From positions 1 through 42,139 of the forward strand of contig NZ_JADKRW010000011.1 of assembly GCF_015350995.1 (NCBI RefSeq): a stretch of 42,139 nt of DNA, written 5' to 3'. Within the stretch, counting starts at the first letter, position 1, and each line of letters begins with the position of its first letter. Positions 31,091 to 39,118 of the stretch are shown piece after piece. This stretch comes from Curtobacterium sp. VKM Ac-1393 (GTDB lineage Bacteria; Actinomycetota; Actinomycetes; Actinomycetales; Microbacteriaceae). The notes below the pieces were generated by a model. It had not been told where the DNA came from. It was given only the letters and a program-made list of their open reading frames with translations, and searched no databases. The position numbers and the translations under genes were made by a program.

Positions 31091-31148
31091 AACCAGGTTC
31101 CGGACACGACACCACGGAGATCCGCGGTGCTGTGTCCGGAACCTGGTT
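31091..31148. terminator. Long bidirectional hairpin
   Basis: Arms 31091-31107 and 31132-31148 pair perfectly over 17 bp, and the interior folds further (CACC/GGTG, CGG/CCG, loop AGAT). It ends in a T run on the plus strand and separates mscL from the convergent phosphatidyltransferase gene. Confidence 0.8.
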
Positions 31149-31168
31149 TCGTTGCGGGGGTGGGAGCG

Positions 31169-31750
31169 TCAGGCGGTGACGCGGCGGCGCTTGGCGAACA
31201 TCGCGACGGCGTACTGGACACCGGCGAGGACGTGGCCCGCGGTGCCGAGGTACACGAGCACGAGCGCGACGACACGGACCCACGGCGCGTTCTCGTCGAC
31301 GGCGTGCACGGCCGAGAACAGCAGCACCGGCAACCCGACGAAGAGCAGCGCGGAACGGATCTTGCCCGTCCACGTGACGTCGAGGTCCGGGTTGCCGCGG
31401 AACAGCACGCTCGAGAGCACGACGAGCACCAGGTCGACCAGCACGACGACGGCGACGACCCACCACGGCAACAGCCCGGTCAGCACCAGCGACAGCACGA
31501 TCGCGATGATGGCCAGGCGGTCGGCGATCGGGTCGAGCGACTTGCCGAGCTTCGAGGTCTGGTCGAACTTCCGCGCGATGAAGCCGTCCGCCCAGTCGCT
31601 CACCCCGAGCACCACGAGCGAGACGAGCGCCCACCCGGGGTGACCGGCGACGACCAGGCCGATGAAGACCGGGATCAGCACGAACCGGAACAGGGTGATC
31701 AGGTTCGGCCAGGTCTGCCAGTCGGGGCGCTGGCGCACGGTCTCAGTCAT
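31169..31750 (-). CDS. CDP-alcohol phosphatidyltransferase (PgsA type)
   Basis: Membrane enzyme of phospholipid synthesis. The family motif is complete: D52, D55, G56, A59, R60, G69, D73 and D77 in SDWADGFIARKFDQ and following. 193 residues with five to six membrane segments. The acceptor (glycerol 3-phosphate, as for PgsA, or another alcohol) is not proven. The ATG has TAGCCT seven bases upstream, located in the 17-base gap after the preceding small ORF. Confidence 0.9.
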   Translation of the reverse strand: MTETVRQRPDWQTWPNLITLFRFVLIPVFIGLVVAGHPGWALVSLVVLGVSDWADGFIARKFDQTSKLGKSLDPIADRLAIIAIVLSLVLTGLLPWWVVAVVVLVDLVLVVLSSVLFRGNPDLDVTWTGKIRSALLFVGLPVLLFSAVHAVDENAPWVRVVALVLVYLGTAGHVLAGVQYAVAMFAKRRRVTA

Positions 31751-31757
31751 CGCAGCC

Positions 31758-31763
31758 AGGCTA
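31758..31763 (-). promoter_or_regulatory. Leaderless-type -10 of the phosphatidyltransferase gene
   Basis: TAGCCT seven bases before the ATG at 31750. Confidence 0.45.
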
Positions 31764-31767
31764 CCTG

Positions 31768-32067
31768 TTACCAGTGTGGCGGGACGTCGCGCCGGAGCTG
31801 GTCGTCGTTCTCACCGTCGCGGTGTCGCGCCGGTTCCGGTGGCGGCGCCGGGTCGTAGCCCGCCACCGGCTGGGTGGTGACGCGTCTGCGGCGCCGCACC
31901 GGGTCTCCCGACCGGTCGTCCGAGTCGCCTCCGTCAGACGCTGGACGGACGGGAGGCGCGGCTGACGACGCGTCGTCGGCTCGCGTCCACGTGCCCACCA
32001 GCTGGTCCGTCTCCGGCGTGACCGGACCGGCAGGCCGGGAGGCCCGCCGACTCGGCCGGTCGGTCAT
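31768..32067 (-). CDS. Small disordered protein coupled to the helicase-like gene
   Basis: A 99-residue protein with no recognised domain; it is rich in Arg, Pro, Asp and Ser, mostly disordered, and ends LRRDVPPHW. Its ATG overlaps the stop of the helicase-like gene by four bases (ATGA), which supports it as a real, coupled gene. The first codons contain GGGAGGCCCG on the opposite strand, encoding RASRP. Function unknown; the coupling suggests a shared role. Confidence 0.6.
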   Translation of the reverse strand: MTDRPSRRASRPAGPVTPETDQLVGTWTRADDASSAAPPVRPASDGGDSDDRSGDPVRRRRRVTTQPVAGYDPAPPPEPARHRDGENDDQLRRDVPPHW

Positions 32068-35000
32068 CGGCGCGCGGGGATCGGCGGGATCGAGATCTCC
32101 TGCGTGGCACCACGGTCGACACCGAGCACGGCGGCGACGGTGTTCGCGACGCGGTCCGGGTCGGAGAACAGCTGGAACGCGTGCACGCGGACGTAGTGCC
32201 AGCCGAGTCGGCGCAGGACCTCGGGGCGCAGACGCAGGGACTCGCGGAGCGACCCCCTGACCAGCGACGCGTCGGTCTCGATCGTGACGCACACGCCACC
32301 GTGCGCAGCCACCAGGCCGAGCTTGCCGCGGTGGCCGAGCGCGACCGGGATGCCGCGCATCTCGAGGCGTCGCGCCAGGTCGACGAGCAGCGGGTCGGAG
32401 TCGTCCGGCACGTACTCGGCGGTGGTACGAGCACGGACCTCGGCCAGGATCTCGGCGAGGGCGACGGTGCCGTGGCCCATCCGCTCGGCCTCGATGTCAG
32501 AGGGCTGGAAGCACGTGACGATGACCATCGAACGGCGCGCACGGGTCATCGCGACCGCGAGCAGCCGCTCGCCTCCGGGCTTGCCGAGCGGGCCGAAGTC
32601 GCGCAGCACGCGGCCGTGCGGGGTGCGGCCGTAGCCGATCGAGAACACGACGCGGTCACGGCTCTGCGCGACCGACTGCTCGAGGGTCGCGACGATGAAC
32701 GGCTCGGCACGGTCGCCGATCACGAACTCGGTCAGGTCCTTGTGGCCCTGCGCCGCCGTCAGCACGGCCTGCTCGACGCGCACGGCGTGCTTCGCCGAGG
32801 CGGTGATGACCATGAGCGACTCGGTCGGCCGGGTGCGGGCGTGGTCGATGACGAGCCGGACCACGCGGTCCACCTCGGCGTCGACGCTCTCGACGGCACC
32901 GGACTCGGGGTCCGGCACGGCCTTGCCGTCGCTGACGTAGTCGAGTGCGATCGAACCGTGGCCGAGGAACGAACCGGCCCACGGCAGCGACTCGATCTTG
33001 CCGCCGTAGAAGCGACGGTTCACGAGCTCGGCCAGGTCCTCGCCGCCGGCGCGGTACGAGCGCGACAGGGACAGGGTCGGCAGCAGCGTCGACAGCTTCG
33101 CCAGCGCGGAGTCGGCGTGGAACGCGTCGAGCGTGCCCTCGTCGACCTGCAGGGTGCGGTGCTCCGGGTCGACGGCGATGCGGAACGGCGACGGCGTCTG
33201 CGTGACGGGGTCACCGAACACGACGGTCTGACGTGCGCGGCGGACGGCTCCGACGGTCTCGGCGATCGTCACCGCGCCGGCGTCGACCAGGATCACGGTG
33301 TCGAACGGCATCGTGTCGGCGATCTGCGACACCTCGTACGGGCTCGCGAGCCAGACGGGCGCGATCGACCGGGACAGGTGCGGTGCCGAGTCCTGCAGCA
33401 GGCGCGAGGTGATCGCACCCTCGCGCAGTTGGGTCTTCAGCGCCGTGGCCTCTTCCGGCCAGTCGACGAGTCCGACCTTCCAGTTCTCGGCGAGCTGCCA
33501 CGCCAGGCCCTGGGAGACCCCGGCCGCGTGGGCGTCGTCGACGAGTCGGAAGTCGGCTTCGACCCGGTCGAGCATGTCGGTGTTCGCGCCGAGCAGGGCC
33601 CGGTCGGACTCGAGCATCGTCTCGAGCGCGGACTGCCACCAGGCGAGCTCGAGTTCAGCCGGCACCTGCAGGTCGGGCACGTGCCGGTTCGCCAGATCGG
33701 TGATGAGCGGTTCGAGCTGCAGGTCACGCAGCGTCTGCATGAGCTCGGTGCGCTCCTGCAGGTTGTGCAGGACGTCGGACTCGGCCGCGAGCTCGGCGAT
33801 GGTGGGGACGAGCTGGTCGACCGGGGTGTTCGCGAGCTGCCGGTCGCGCTCGGTCCGGCCGAGCGGCTCGTCCAGGCGCGCGAGATCCTCGGCGACGTTC
33901 GAGAACAGCACCTGCACGTCCGCGATGCCCGTGGGCACCTCGGGGTTCACGCCGGCGGCGACGTAGCGCTGCCACAGGACGCGCTGCTGCTGCACCCGGG
34001 TCAGGGCCTCGTGCAGGTCGGACACGTGCACGCCGGGACGCACGTACTCACGGGCGAGCTTCTTCAGCCGGCGACGGTTGGTCGACGACATCGGAGCACC
34101 CTCGCCGCGCGGGGCGGTGGCCGCGACGAGCTCGGACACCGAGCGGTCGAAGACCACCGGCAGGAAGCGGTCGAGCGTGTCACGGATCTCGGTGAGCAGG
34201 CGCAGGTAGATGCCGAGCTCGTTGATCGTCGTGAACTGCCGCATGTGCGTCGTGGCGACCAGGTCGTGCGCACGGCGGAGCAGGGACGGCAGGCCGTCGG
34301 CGTCGAGGTCCTTCGCGATGCGGTGGGCACGCTGGGCGCCGTCGCTGGTGGAGAACTTCGCGCCGTACCAGGGCGAGTCGTCGGGGCCGTAGCGGAACTC
34401 GCCGAGGTTCGCCGCGCTGACCATCGTCTCGGCGACGCGGGAGCGCCCCTCGACCATGGACGCCACGGACTGCTTCGACAGACGCGCGGTCGTCGACGGC
34501 GGGACCGGCAGCAGCGACAGGCGCGACAGCTCGACCAGGCAGTCGAGCACCGAGACGCCGAAGTCGGCGTCCTTGCGGGTGAGCGAGCCGCGGTAGTCCT
34601 TCAGGACCTTGCGGAGCCGGACCAGGGCGTCGTCGACCTCGCGCAGGTTCGGACGGGCCGCCTTCTCGTTGCGGGCGATCGCTCGGACGACGTCACGGCG
34701 CAGGGTCGCGGGTGTGACCGCGACGCCGGGCAGCTGGACCTCGCCGAAGCGTGCCGCGATGCCCCGCAGGGTCGCGCGGCGCGGGCTCACCACGAGGACG
34801 CGCTTGTTCGCGGCGACCAGGCCGCCCAGGGCGTTCACGATGGTCTGGGTGCCACCGGTGCCGGGCAGGGTCTTCACGACGATGGAGTTGCCGGCCGCGA
34901 TCTGCGCGATCACGTTCTCCTGCTCGTCGTCGGCGTCGAGCAGCAGCGTGTCGGTCTCCGGGCTGCGCTCGTCCGACGGAGTCTGCTCCACCGGGTGGTA

Positions 35001-35936
35001 CGACTGCTCGACCTGCCACTTGGCGCTCGGGTTGCCGGCCAGGGCGTCGAGCACGGGGTGGGACAGGTCGCCGGTGTCCTCGACCATGCCGGTCGCGACC
35101 TCGGCGAACGTGGAGACCACGAGCCGGGCGTGCACGGAGAAGCCGGGGATGTGCGCGGTCAGGCCACGCAGGCGGTCGATGACGGGGTTCGGCGTGAACG
35201 AGCCGTCCTGCTGCGCGAGCGCCACGAAGGACTGTGCGTCGAGGATGACGCCGAACTGCTCGTGCAGGGCGTCCGCGAGACCCGGGTTGAGGACGGGTTC
35301 ACCGAGGAGCCGGACCTCGAAGTCTCGGCCGTGGCGGCGGATCGCCAGCGGGCGGAGGAGCACCGGGCCGCGGAACTGCTCGTCGCCGTGCTTCCAGTCG
35401 GCCATGCCGATGCCGAGCTTGACGGCGTCGATCCCGCGCACGGTGGCGAGCTCGGTGCCCTTCGCCTCGACCTGTCCGGCGGCGACGCGGGCCGCACGGA
35501 GCGCCACCTCGTCGCGGATCAGGCTGGACAGCAGGGTGGTCTTGCCGGTGATGAACTGGGCGAGGCCGCCCGGGTGCGTCGTCGACAGCTCGATGCGCGC
35601 GCGGGGGTGGTCGCTGAAGTGGGTGAGCGGGCTGGTGCCGCCGACGCCGGTGAGCTGGCCGCGCCAGCCGTCCCACGTCGGCTCCGCCGCGTTGCCCGCC
35701 TGCAGCCGGGGATCGCCCAAGCTGATCGCCTGCGGGCTCGTCAGCTGCAGTTCCGGGCGGAGCGTGCGGTCCGGCTCGTCGTCGATCCGGTCCTCGTCCA
35801 CGTCCTGCTGCTCGTCTCGGTCGTCTCGCTGATCGCGGTCGTCTCGTTCGTCGTCGGGGCGCTCGTGGGCACCCTCGACGGGGACGTCGTCGTTCACGTC
35901 GTCCTCACCGTCGGTTGCCCTGTCCGCTCGCCACAC
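32064..35936 (-). CDS. DUF4011-type SF1 helicase-like protein with degenerate motifs and a C-terminal nuclease-like region
   Basis: A 1290-residue protein. Residues 1-60 are very acidic and disordered. The motor has the layout of the DUF4011-type SF1 helicases: motif I LPGTGGTQTIVN with G362 where Lys is expected, motif Ia VLVVSPRRATL, motif II VDAGAV with D885 but A886 instead of Glu, GDPVTQTPSPF in place of GDxxQLPP, LSRSYRAGGE, EQSVAQSRDRVVFSIGYG in place of a VQGDE-type motif V, and a conserved VAMTRAR motif VI near 1130. The end resembles the MTES_1575 endonuclease-like domain (IETDAS, E1220; RRLGWHYVRV), but the expected first Asp is missing. GTG start has TACAGT seven bases upstream. 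Probably binds nucleic acid without normal ATPase activity. Confidence 0.75.
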   Translation of the reverse strand: MWRADRATDGEDDVNDDVPVEGAHERPDDERDDRDQRDDRDEQQDVDEDRIDDEPDRTLRPELQLTSPQAISLGDPRLQAGNAAEPTWDGWRGQLTGVGGTSPLTHFSDHPRARIELSTTHPGGLAQFITGKTTLLSSLIRDEVALRAARVAAGQVEAKGTELATVRGIDAVKLGIGMADWKHGDEQFRGPVLLRPLAIRRHGRDFEVRLLGEPVLNPGLADALHEQFGVILDAQSFVALAQQDGSFTPNPVIDRLRGLTAHIPGFSVHARLVVSTFAEVATGMVEDTGDLSHPVLDALAGNPSAKWQVEQSYHPVEQTPSDERSPETDTLLLDADDEQENVIAQIAAGNSIVVKTLPGTGGTQTIVNALGGLVAANKRVLVVSPRRATLRGIAARFGEVQLPGVAVTPATLRRDVVRAIARNEKAARPNLREVDDALVRLRKVLKDYRGSLTRKDADFGVSVLDCLVELSRLSLLPVPPSTTARLSKQSVASMVEGRSRVAETMVSAANLGEFRYGPDDSPWYGAKFSTSDGAQRAHRIAKDLDADGLPSLLRRAHDLVATTHMRQFTTINELGIYLRLLTEIRDTLDRFLPVVFDRSVSELVAATAPRGEGAPMSSTNRRRLKKLAREYVRPGVHVSDLHEALTRVQQQRVLWQRYVAAGVNPEVPTGIADVQVLFSNVAEDLARLDEPLGRTERDRQLANTPVDQLVPTIAELAAESDVLHNLQERTELMQTLRDLQLEPLITDLANRHVPDLQVPAELELAWWQSALETMLESDRALLGANTDMLDRVEADFRLVDDAHAAGVSQGLAWQLAENWKVGLVDWPEEATALKTQLREGAITSRLLQDSAPHLSRSIAPVWLASPYEVSQIADTMPFDTVILVDAGAVTIAETVGAVRRARQTVVFGDPVTQTPSPFRIAVDPEHRTLQVDEGTLDAFHADSALAKLSTLLPTLSLSRSYRAGGEDLAELVNRRFYGGKIESLPWAGSFLGHGSIALDYVSDGKAVPDPESGAVESVDAEVDRVVRLVIDHARTRPTESLMVITASAKHAVRVEQAVLTAAQGHKDLTEFVIGDRAEPFIVATLEQSVAQSRDRVVFSIGYGRTPHGRVLRDFGPLGKPGGERLLAVAMTRARRSMVIVTCFQPSDIEAERMGHGTVALAEILAEVRARTTAEYVPDDSDPLLVDLARRLEMRGIPVALGHRGKLGLVAAHGGVCVTIETDASLVRGSLRESLRLRPEVLRRLGWHYVRVHAFQLFSDPDRVANTVAAVLGVDRGATQEISIPPIPARR

Positions 35937-35943
35937 ATCCGAC

Positions 35944-35949
35944 ACTGTA
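35944..35949 (-). promoter_or_regulatory. Leaderless-type -10 of the helicase-like gene
   Basis: TACAGT seven bases before the GTG at 35936, which also fixes that start. Confidence 0.45.
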
Positions 35950-36101
35950 GGCGGGAACGCGCGCCCTCTCTGGCAATGAACCGAGGTTTCGGGGTTTCCG
36001 GCCGATGCGGCACCCGCCGGACGGCCCGCGGTGCACGTCGGACCGGCCGCGTCGCACTGCTGATGGGACGCCCGGCACGTCCGATGTGGTACCAACGGGA
36101 C

Positions 36102-36974
36102 ATGGCCATCGACGACCGCACCGCCCCGTCCGCCCCCACGCCGAACCGGCGTCGATCGGTCCCCGCCGAGATCTCCCGCTCGTGGCTGCTCGTCTCCGGT
36201 ACCGCGACCGACCGGTTCGAGACGTCGCAGCGGTCCCGCGCCGACCAGATCATCCTGGACATCGAGGACGCCGTCGACCCCGCCGCCAAACCGTCGGCCC
36301 GCCAGGGCGTCGCCGCGTGGCTGGCCGGTGGCGGCGAGGCCTGGGTCCGGATCAACGACGTCACGACCGACTTCTGGGCCGACGACGTCGAGGAGCTCCG
36401 CGGTCTGCCCGGACTGCAGGGCGTGATGCTGGCGAAGACCGAGTCCCCGGCCCAGGTCACCGACACGTGGCACCGACTCGGCGGCCAGACCCCGGTGATC
36501 GCCCTCGTCGAGTCGGCACTCGGCATCGAGGAGTCCGTCTCGATCGCCAGGGCCCAGGGCGCGTTCCGCCTGGCGTTCGGCTCCGGCGACTACCGGCGGG
36601 ACACCGGCACGAGCGCCGACACCCTGGCGATGGCGTACCCGCGGTCGAAGCTCGTCGTCGCCTCGCGCGTCGGCGACCTGCCCGGCCCGATCGACGGCCC
36701 GACCGTCGGGTCGTCGCACCCGATCCTGCGCGAGCAGTCGCAGGTCGCGGTCTCCCTCGGCCTGACCGGCAAGCTCTGCCTGGACACCGAGCAGTTGCCC
36801 GTCATCAACGAGGTCATCTCCCCCACACCGACCGACGTCGCCTGGGCGCAGGACTTCCTCGACGACTTCGAGGCCCGCGGCAAGGTCATCCGCGACGGAT
36901 CCGACCTGCCGCGCCTGGGTCGGGCCCAGAAGATCCAGCGGCTCGCACAGGCGTTCGGCGTGGAAGCGCGGTAG
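36102..36974 (+). CDS. CitE-like / HpcH-HpaI aldolase family lyase
   Basis: Belongs to the citrate lyase beta subunit-like group of CoA-thioester lyases. ADQIILDIEDAVDP (about 47-60) holds the acidic Mg-binding residues, and PVIALVESALGI near 140 holds the conserved Glu. 290 residues, cytoplasmic. No citrate lyase partners are present, so it is a stand-alone family member; the substrate is not known. The ATG at 36102 is divergent from the helicase-like gene by 165 bases; longer plus-strand frames upstream are antisense to that gene. Confidence 0.85.
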   Translation: MAIDDRTAPSAPTPNRRRSVPAEISRSWLLVSGTATDRFETSQRSRADQIILDIEDAVDPAAKPSARQGVAAWLAGGGEAWVRINDVTTDFWADDVEELRGLPGLQGVMLAKTESPAQVTDTWHRLGGQTPVIALVESALGIEESVSIARAQGAFRLAFGSGDYRRDTGTSADTLAMAYPRSKLVVASRVGDLPGPIDGPTVGSSHPILREQSQVAVSLGLTGKLCLDTEQLPVINEVISPTPTDVAWAQDFLDDFEARGKVIRDGSDLPRLGRAQKIQRLAQAFGVEAR

Positions 36975-36984
36975 GACTGCTCCC

Positions 36985-37452
36985 ATGACCTGGTCCAACG
37001 TCCCCGGCGGTCCGCCGCAGTCCTCGCCCGGCCCCCAGGACCCGCAGCGCGGCGCCTGGGAGCGCGGGGGCACCACCCTGTTCCCGCCCGCGAAGCTCGC
37101 CGACCGGATCTCGACGGTGCTGCTGCTCGCCTTCGGTGCGGTCATGACGATCGTGACCGCCGTGGTCGGCATCATCGCGGTCATCTCGGCGACGGCGACG
37201 TGCGATGCCTCGGCCGGGTGCTCGCCGGGCGGCTACATCGGCGGCACGGCCATCGCGGTCGGTGGCGCGTTCGTGATCGGTGTCGCCACGATCGTGCTCG
37301 CGATCGGTGCGTGGATCCGCCGGAAGTCGTCGTGGTGGATCGCCGCGATCGGCTTCGTGCTCGCGATCGGCGTGATCGCGTGGGGCGGGGTCGTCTTCGC
37401 GAACGCGGCCGACGGCGAGTCCGCCGGTTCGTCGGTGTCCGCGAGCGCCTAG
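36985..37452 (+). CDS. Small membrane protein
   Basis: Unrecognised 155-residue protein. A Pro/Gly-rich N terminus of about 40 residues is followed by three hydrophobic segments (about 42-66, 84-110 and 113-137) and a short Ser-rich tail. A Cys pair in the loop (TCDASAGCSPGG) may form a disulfide outside. It begins 11 bases after the lyase and may be cotranscribed with it. Confidence 0.65.
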   Translation: MTWSNVPGGPPQSSPGPQDPQRGAWERGGTTLFPPAKLADRISTVLLLAFGAVMTIVTAVVGIIAVISATATCDASAGCSPGGYIGGTAIAVGGAFVIGVATIVLAIGAWIRRKSSWWIAAIGFVLAIGVIAWGGVVFANAADGESAGSSVSASA

Positions 37453-37471
37453 CTCTGGCGCGCACCGCGCT

Positions 37472-37485
37472 GGTCCTGCCGGACC
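37472..37485. repeat. Small hairpin after the membrane protein gene
   Basis: GGTCC (37472-37476) pairs with GGACC (37481-37485) around TGCC. It is the first of four inverted repeats in this gap. Confidence 0.45.
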
Positions 37486-37490
37486 GACTC

Positions 37491-37534
37491 CGAACGACAC
37501 CATCGACGTCGTACGACTACGAGTTCGTCGTTCG
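37491..37534. repeat. Imperfect 44-base palindrome
   Basis: Centred on the exact palindrome GTCGTACGAC (37508-37517); 16 of 22 pairs match, including CGAACGAC with GTCGTTCG at the ends. Role unknown; it could be an operator or part of a structured transcript. Confidence 0.55.
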
Positions 37535-37563
37535 TTGCGCCTGCCGCCAGTTCCGCGCGCGCA

Positions 37564-37607
37564 GCTGCGACATCCTCGACGTCGTCCGACGTCGACGATG
37601 TCGCAGC
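37564..37607. repeat. Near-perfect 44-base inverted repeat
   Basis: GCTGCGACATC (37564-37574) and TCGACGTC (37576-37583) pair with the arm at 37588-37607 with one C/C mismatch and a 4-base loop. Terminator-like, without U tract. Confidence 0.65.
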
Positions 37608-37641
37608 GCGTCGCATCGCGTGGGCAGAGGCGACGGGGCGA

Positions 37642-37686
37642 CGGACGGGAGGCCCGTGGCGGACGCGGCAACGGGCCTCCCGTCCG
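37642..37686. terminator. Hairpin of the GGGAGGCCCG family
   Basis: Arms 37642-37657 and 37671-37686 form a perfect 16-bp stem with a 13-base loop. It ends nine bases before the -10 of the FAD monooxygenase gene. Confidence 0.7.
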
Positions 37687-37694
37687 GCACGGCG

Positions 37695-37700
37695 TACCGT
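37695..37700 (+). promoter_or_regulatory. Leaderless-type -10 of the FAD monooxygenase gene
   Basis: TACCGT seven bases before the ATG at 37708, in the block GGCGTACCGTCSAGGGCATG that recurs at 41080. Confidence 0.5.
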
Positions 37701-37707
37701 CCAGGGC

Positions 37708-38955
37708 ATGGTGACGGTGTCGCGGACGACGGTCGCGGTGGTCGGTGGTGGCCCCGCCGGGGTCGTCCTCGGTCTGCTGCTCGCGCGGGCGGGCATCGCG
37801 GTGCGCGTCGTCGAACAGCACGACGACTTCAACCGGGACTTCCGCGGCGACACCGTGCACGCCTCGACCATCCGGTTGCTCGACGAGCTCGGACTCGGCG
37901 AGCGCTTCCGGGCCCTGCCGCAGTCACGTCTGGACGACTTCTCACTGCCGATGCCGGACGGGTCGCGGTTGCTGCTCGGCGACTTCTCGCGACTCGCGCC
38001 CCCGTACGACCACGTGGCGATGGTGCCGCAGTGGGACCTGCTGGACCTGCTCGTGACCGCTGCCCGGCACGAGCCGTCGTTCGACATCGCGATGGGCCTG
38101 GCGGCCACCGGGCTCATCGCGGAGAACGGCGTCGTCACCGGGGTCCACCTCCGCCCGCGCGACGGCAGCGGCGAACCCGAGGAGCTCCGTGCCGACGTCG
38201 TGATCGCCTGCGACGGACGGAACTCGGTCCTGCGCCGTGCGGCGGGACTCGTGCCGCGCGCGTTCCGGGTGCCGTTCGACACCTGGTGGTTCCGGCTCCC
38301 TCGGCGGTCGGGTGATGCGGCGAGCGCCCTGACGCCGGCGTTCTCCGACCGAGACGTGCTGCTGAGCTTCCCACGGCCCGACTACCACCAGGTCGCGTAC
38401 TTCGCCCCGAAGGGCTCGGACGCGGTACTGCGGGCCGAGGGCATCGACGCCTTCCGTGCTCGGGTTGCCCGACTGCGTCCGGACTTCGCGGACCGGGTGG
38501 ACACGATCGCCTCGATGGACGACGTGCACGTGCTCGACGTCCGGATGGACCGGTTGCGGCGGTGGTGGCGGCCCGGGCTGCTGTGCATCGGCGACGCGGC
38601 GCACGCGATGTCACCGGCCGGAGGCGTCGGTATCAACCTGGCGGTGCAGGACGCCGTGGCGACGGCCGCGATCCTGGTGCCGTCGCTGCGGCGCGGGCTC
38701 CGCGGTGCAGGGCTGGACAGTGCCCTGGCCGCAGTGCAACGCCGTCGGAGGCCGCCAGCCGTGATCGTCCAGTCGGCGCAGGCCGTGCTGCACCGCGCGG
38801 TCTTCGAGCGGGCGTTCGCGGGGCGCCTGCAGGACGGGCCACCACTGCTGCCCGTGCTGCTCGCCCGGTACGTGCCGCCGTCGCGGGGCCTGTACGCGCG
38901 GGGCATCGCGTTCGGCCCACTGCCGGAGCACGCGCCGAGTTGGGCGCGGCGCTGA
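37708..38955 (+). CDS. FAD-dependent monooxygenase (PHBH/UbiH class A type)
   Basis: Flavoprotein hydroxylase-like enzyme using NAD(P)H and oxygen on an aromatic or polyketide-like substrate. The 415-residue protein has the GxGxxG motif VGGGPAG (12-18), DG motif ACDGRNSVLRRAAG, and GD motif CIGDAAHAMSPAGG (D296) followed by GVGINLAVQDAV. No pathway partners are nearby, so the substrate is unknown. It follows a run of hairpins and has its own leaderless-type promoter. Confidence 0.85.
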   Translation: MVTVSRTTVAVVGGGPAGVVLGLLLARAGIAVRVVEQHDDFNRDFRGDTVHASTIRLLDELGLGERFRALPQSRLDDFSLPMPDGSRLLLGDFSRLAPPYDHVAMVPQWDLLDLLVTAARHEPSFDIAMGLAATGLIAENGVVTGVHLRPRDGSGEPEELRADVVIACDGRNSVLRRAAGLVPRAFRVPFDTWWFRLPRRSGDAASALTPAFSDRDVLLSFPRPDYHQVAYFAPKGSDAVLRAEGIDAFRARVARLRPDFADRVDTIASMDDVHVLDVRMDRLRRWWRPGLLCIGDAAHAMSPAGGVGINLAVQDAVATAAILVPSLRRGLRGAGLDSALAAVQRRRRPPAVIVQSAQAVLHRAVFERAFAGRLQDGPPLLPVLLARYVPPSRGLYARGIAFGPLPEHAPSWARR

Positions 38956-39003
38956 CGACCGGCGCAGGACGAGGCGACGTGGGTGCGGTGGGCGGGACCG
39001 GAC

Positions 39004-39051
39004 GGCGGACGGGAGGCGCGGGGCGGGGCTGCCACGGGCCTCCCGGCCGGC
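39004..39051. terminator. Imperfect hairpin of the GGGAGGCCCG family
   Basis: Arms 39004-39024 and 39031-39051 match at 17 of 21 positions; the right arm carries CGGGCCTCCC. It lies 49 bases after the monooxygenase stop. Confidence 0.6.
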
Positions 39052-39118
39052 GGCTGGTCACCACCACTGCAAGACGCACCCTGGGCGTGGGCATGCGCGT
39101 CGGGCACATGCTGGGTCG

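Noticed and set aside
32064..35936. Helicase-like gene as part of a phage defence island
   Set aside because: Its neighbours are phospholipid synthesis and a CitE-like lyase, with no toxin, methylase, integrase or other defence gene nearby.
32181..36974. Plus-strand open frame of about 1600 codons
   Set aside because: It is antisense to the helicase-like gene and only its end is real (the CitE-like lyase from 36102). The translation is Arg/Asp/Gly/Val-rich without any domain, as expected for a shadow frame in high-GC DNA.
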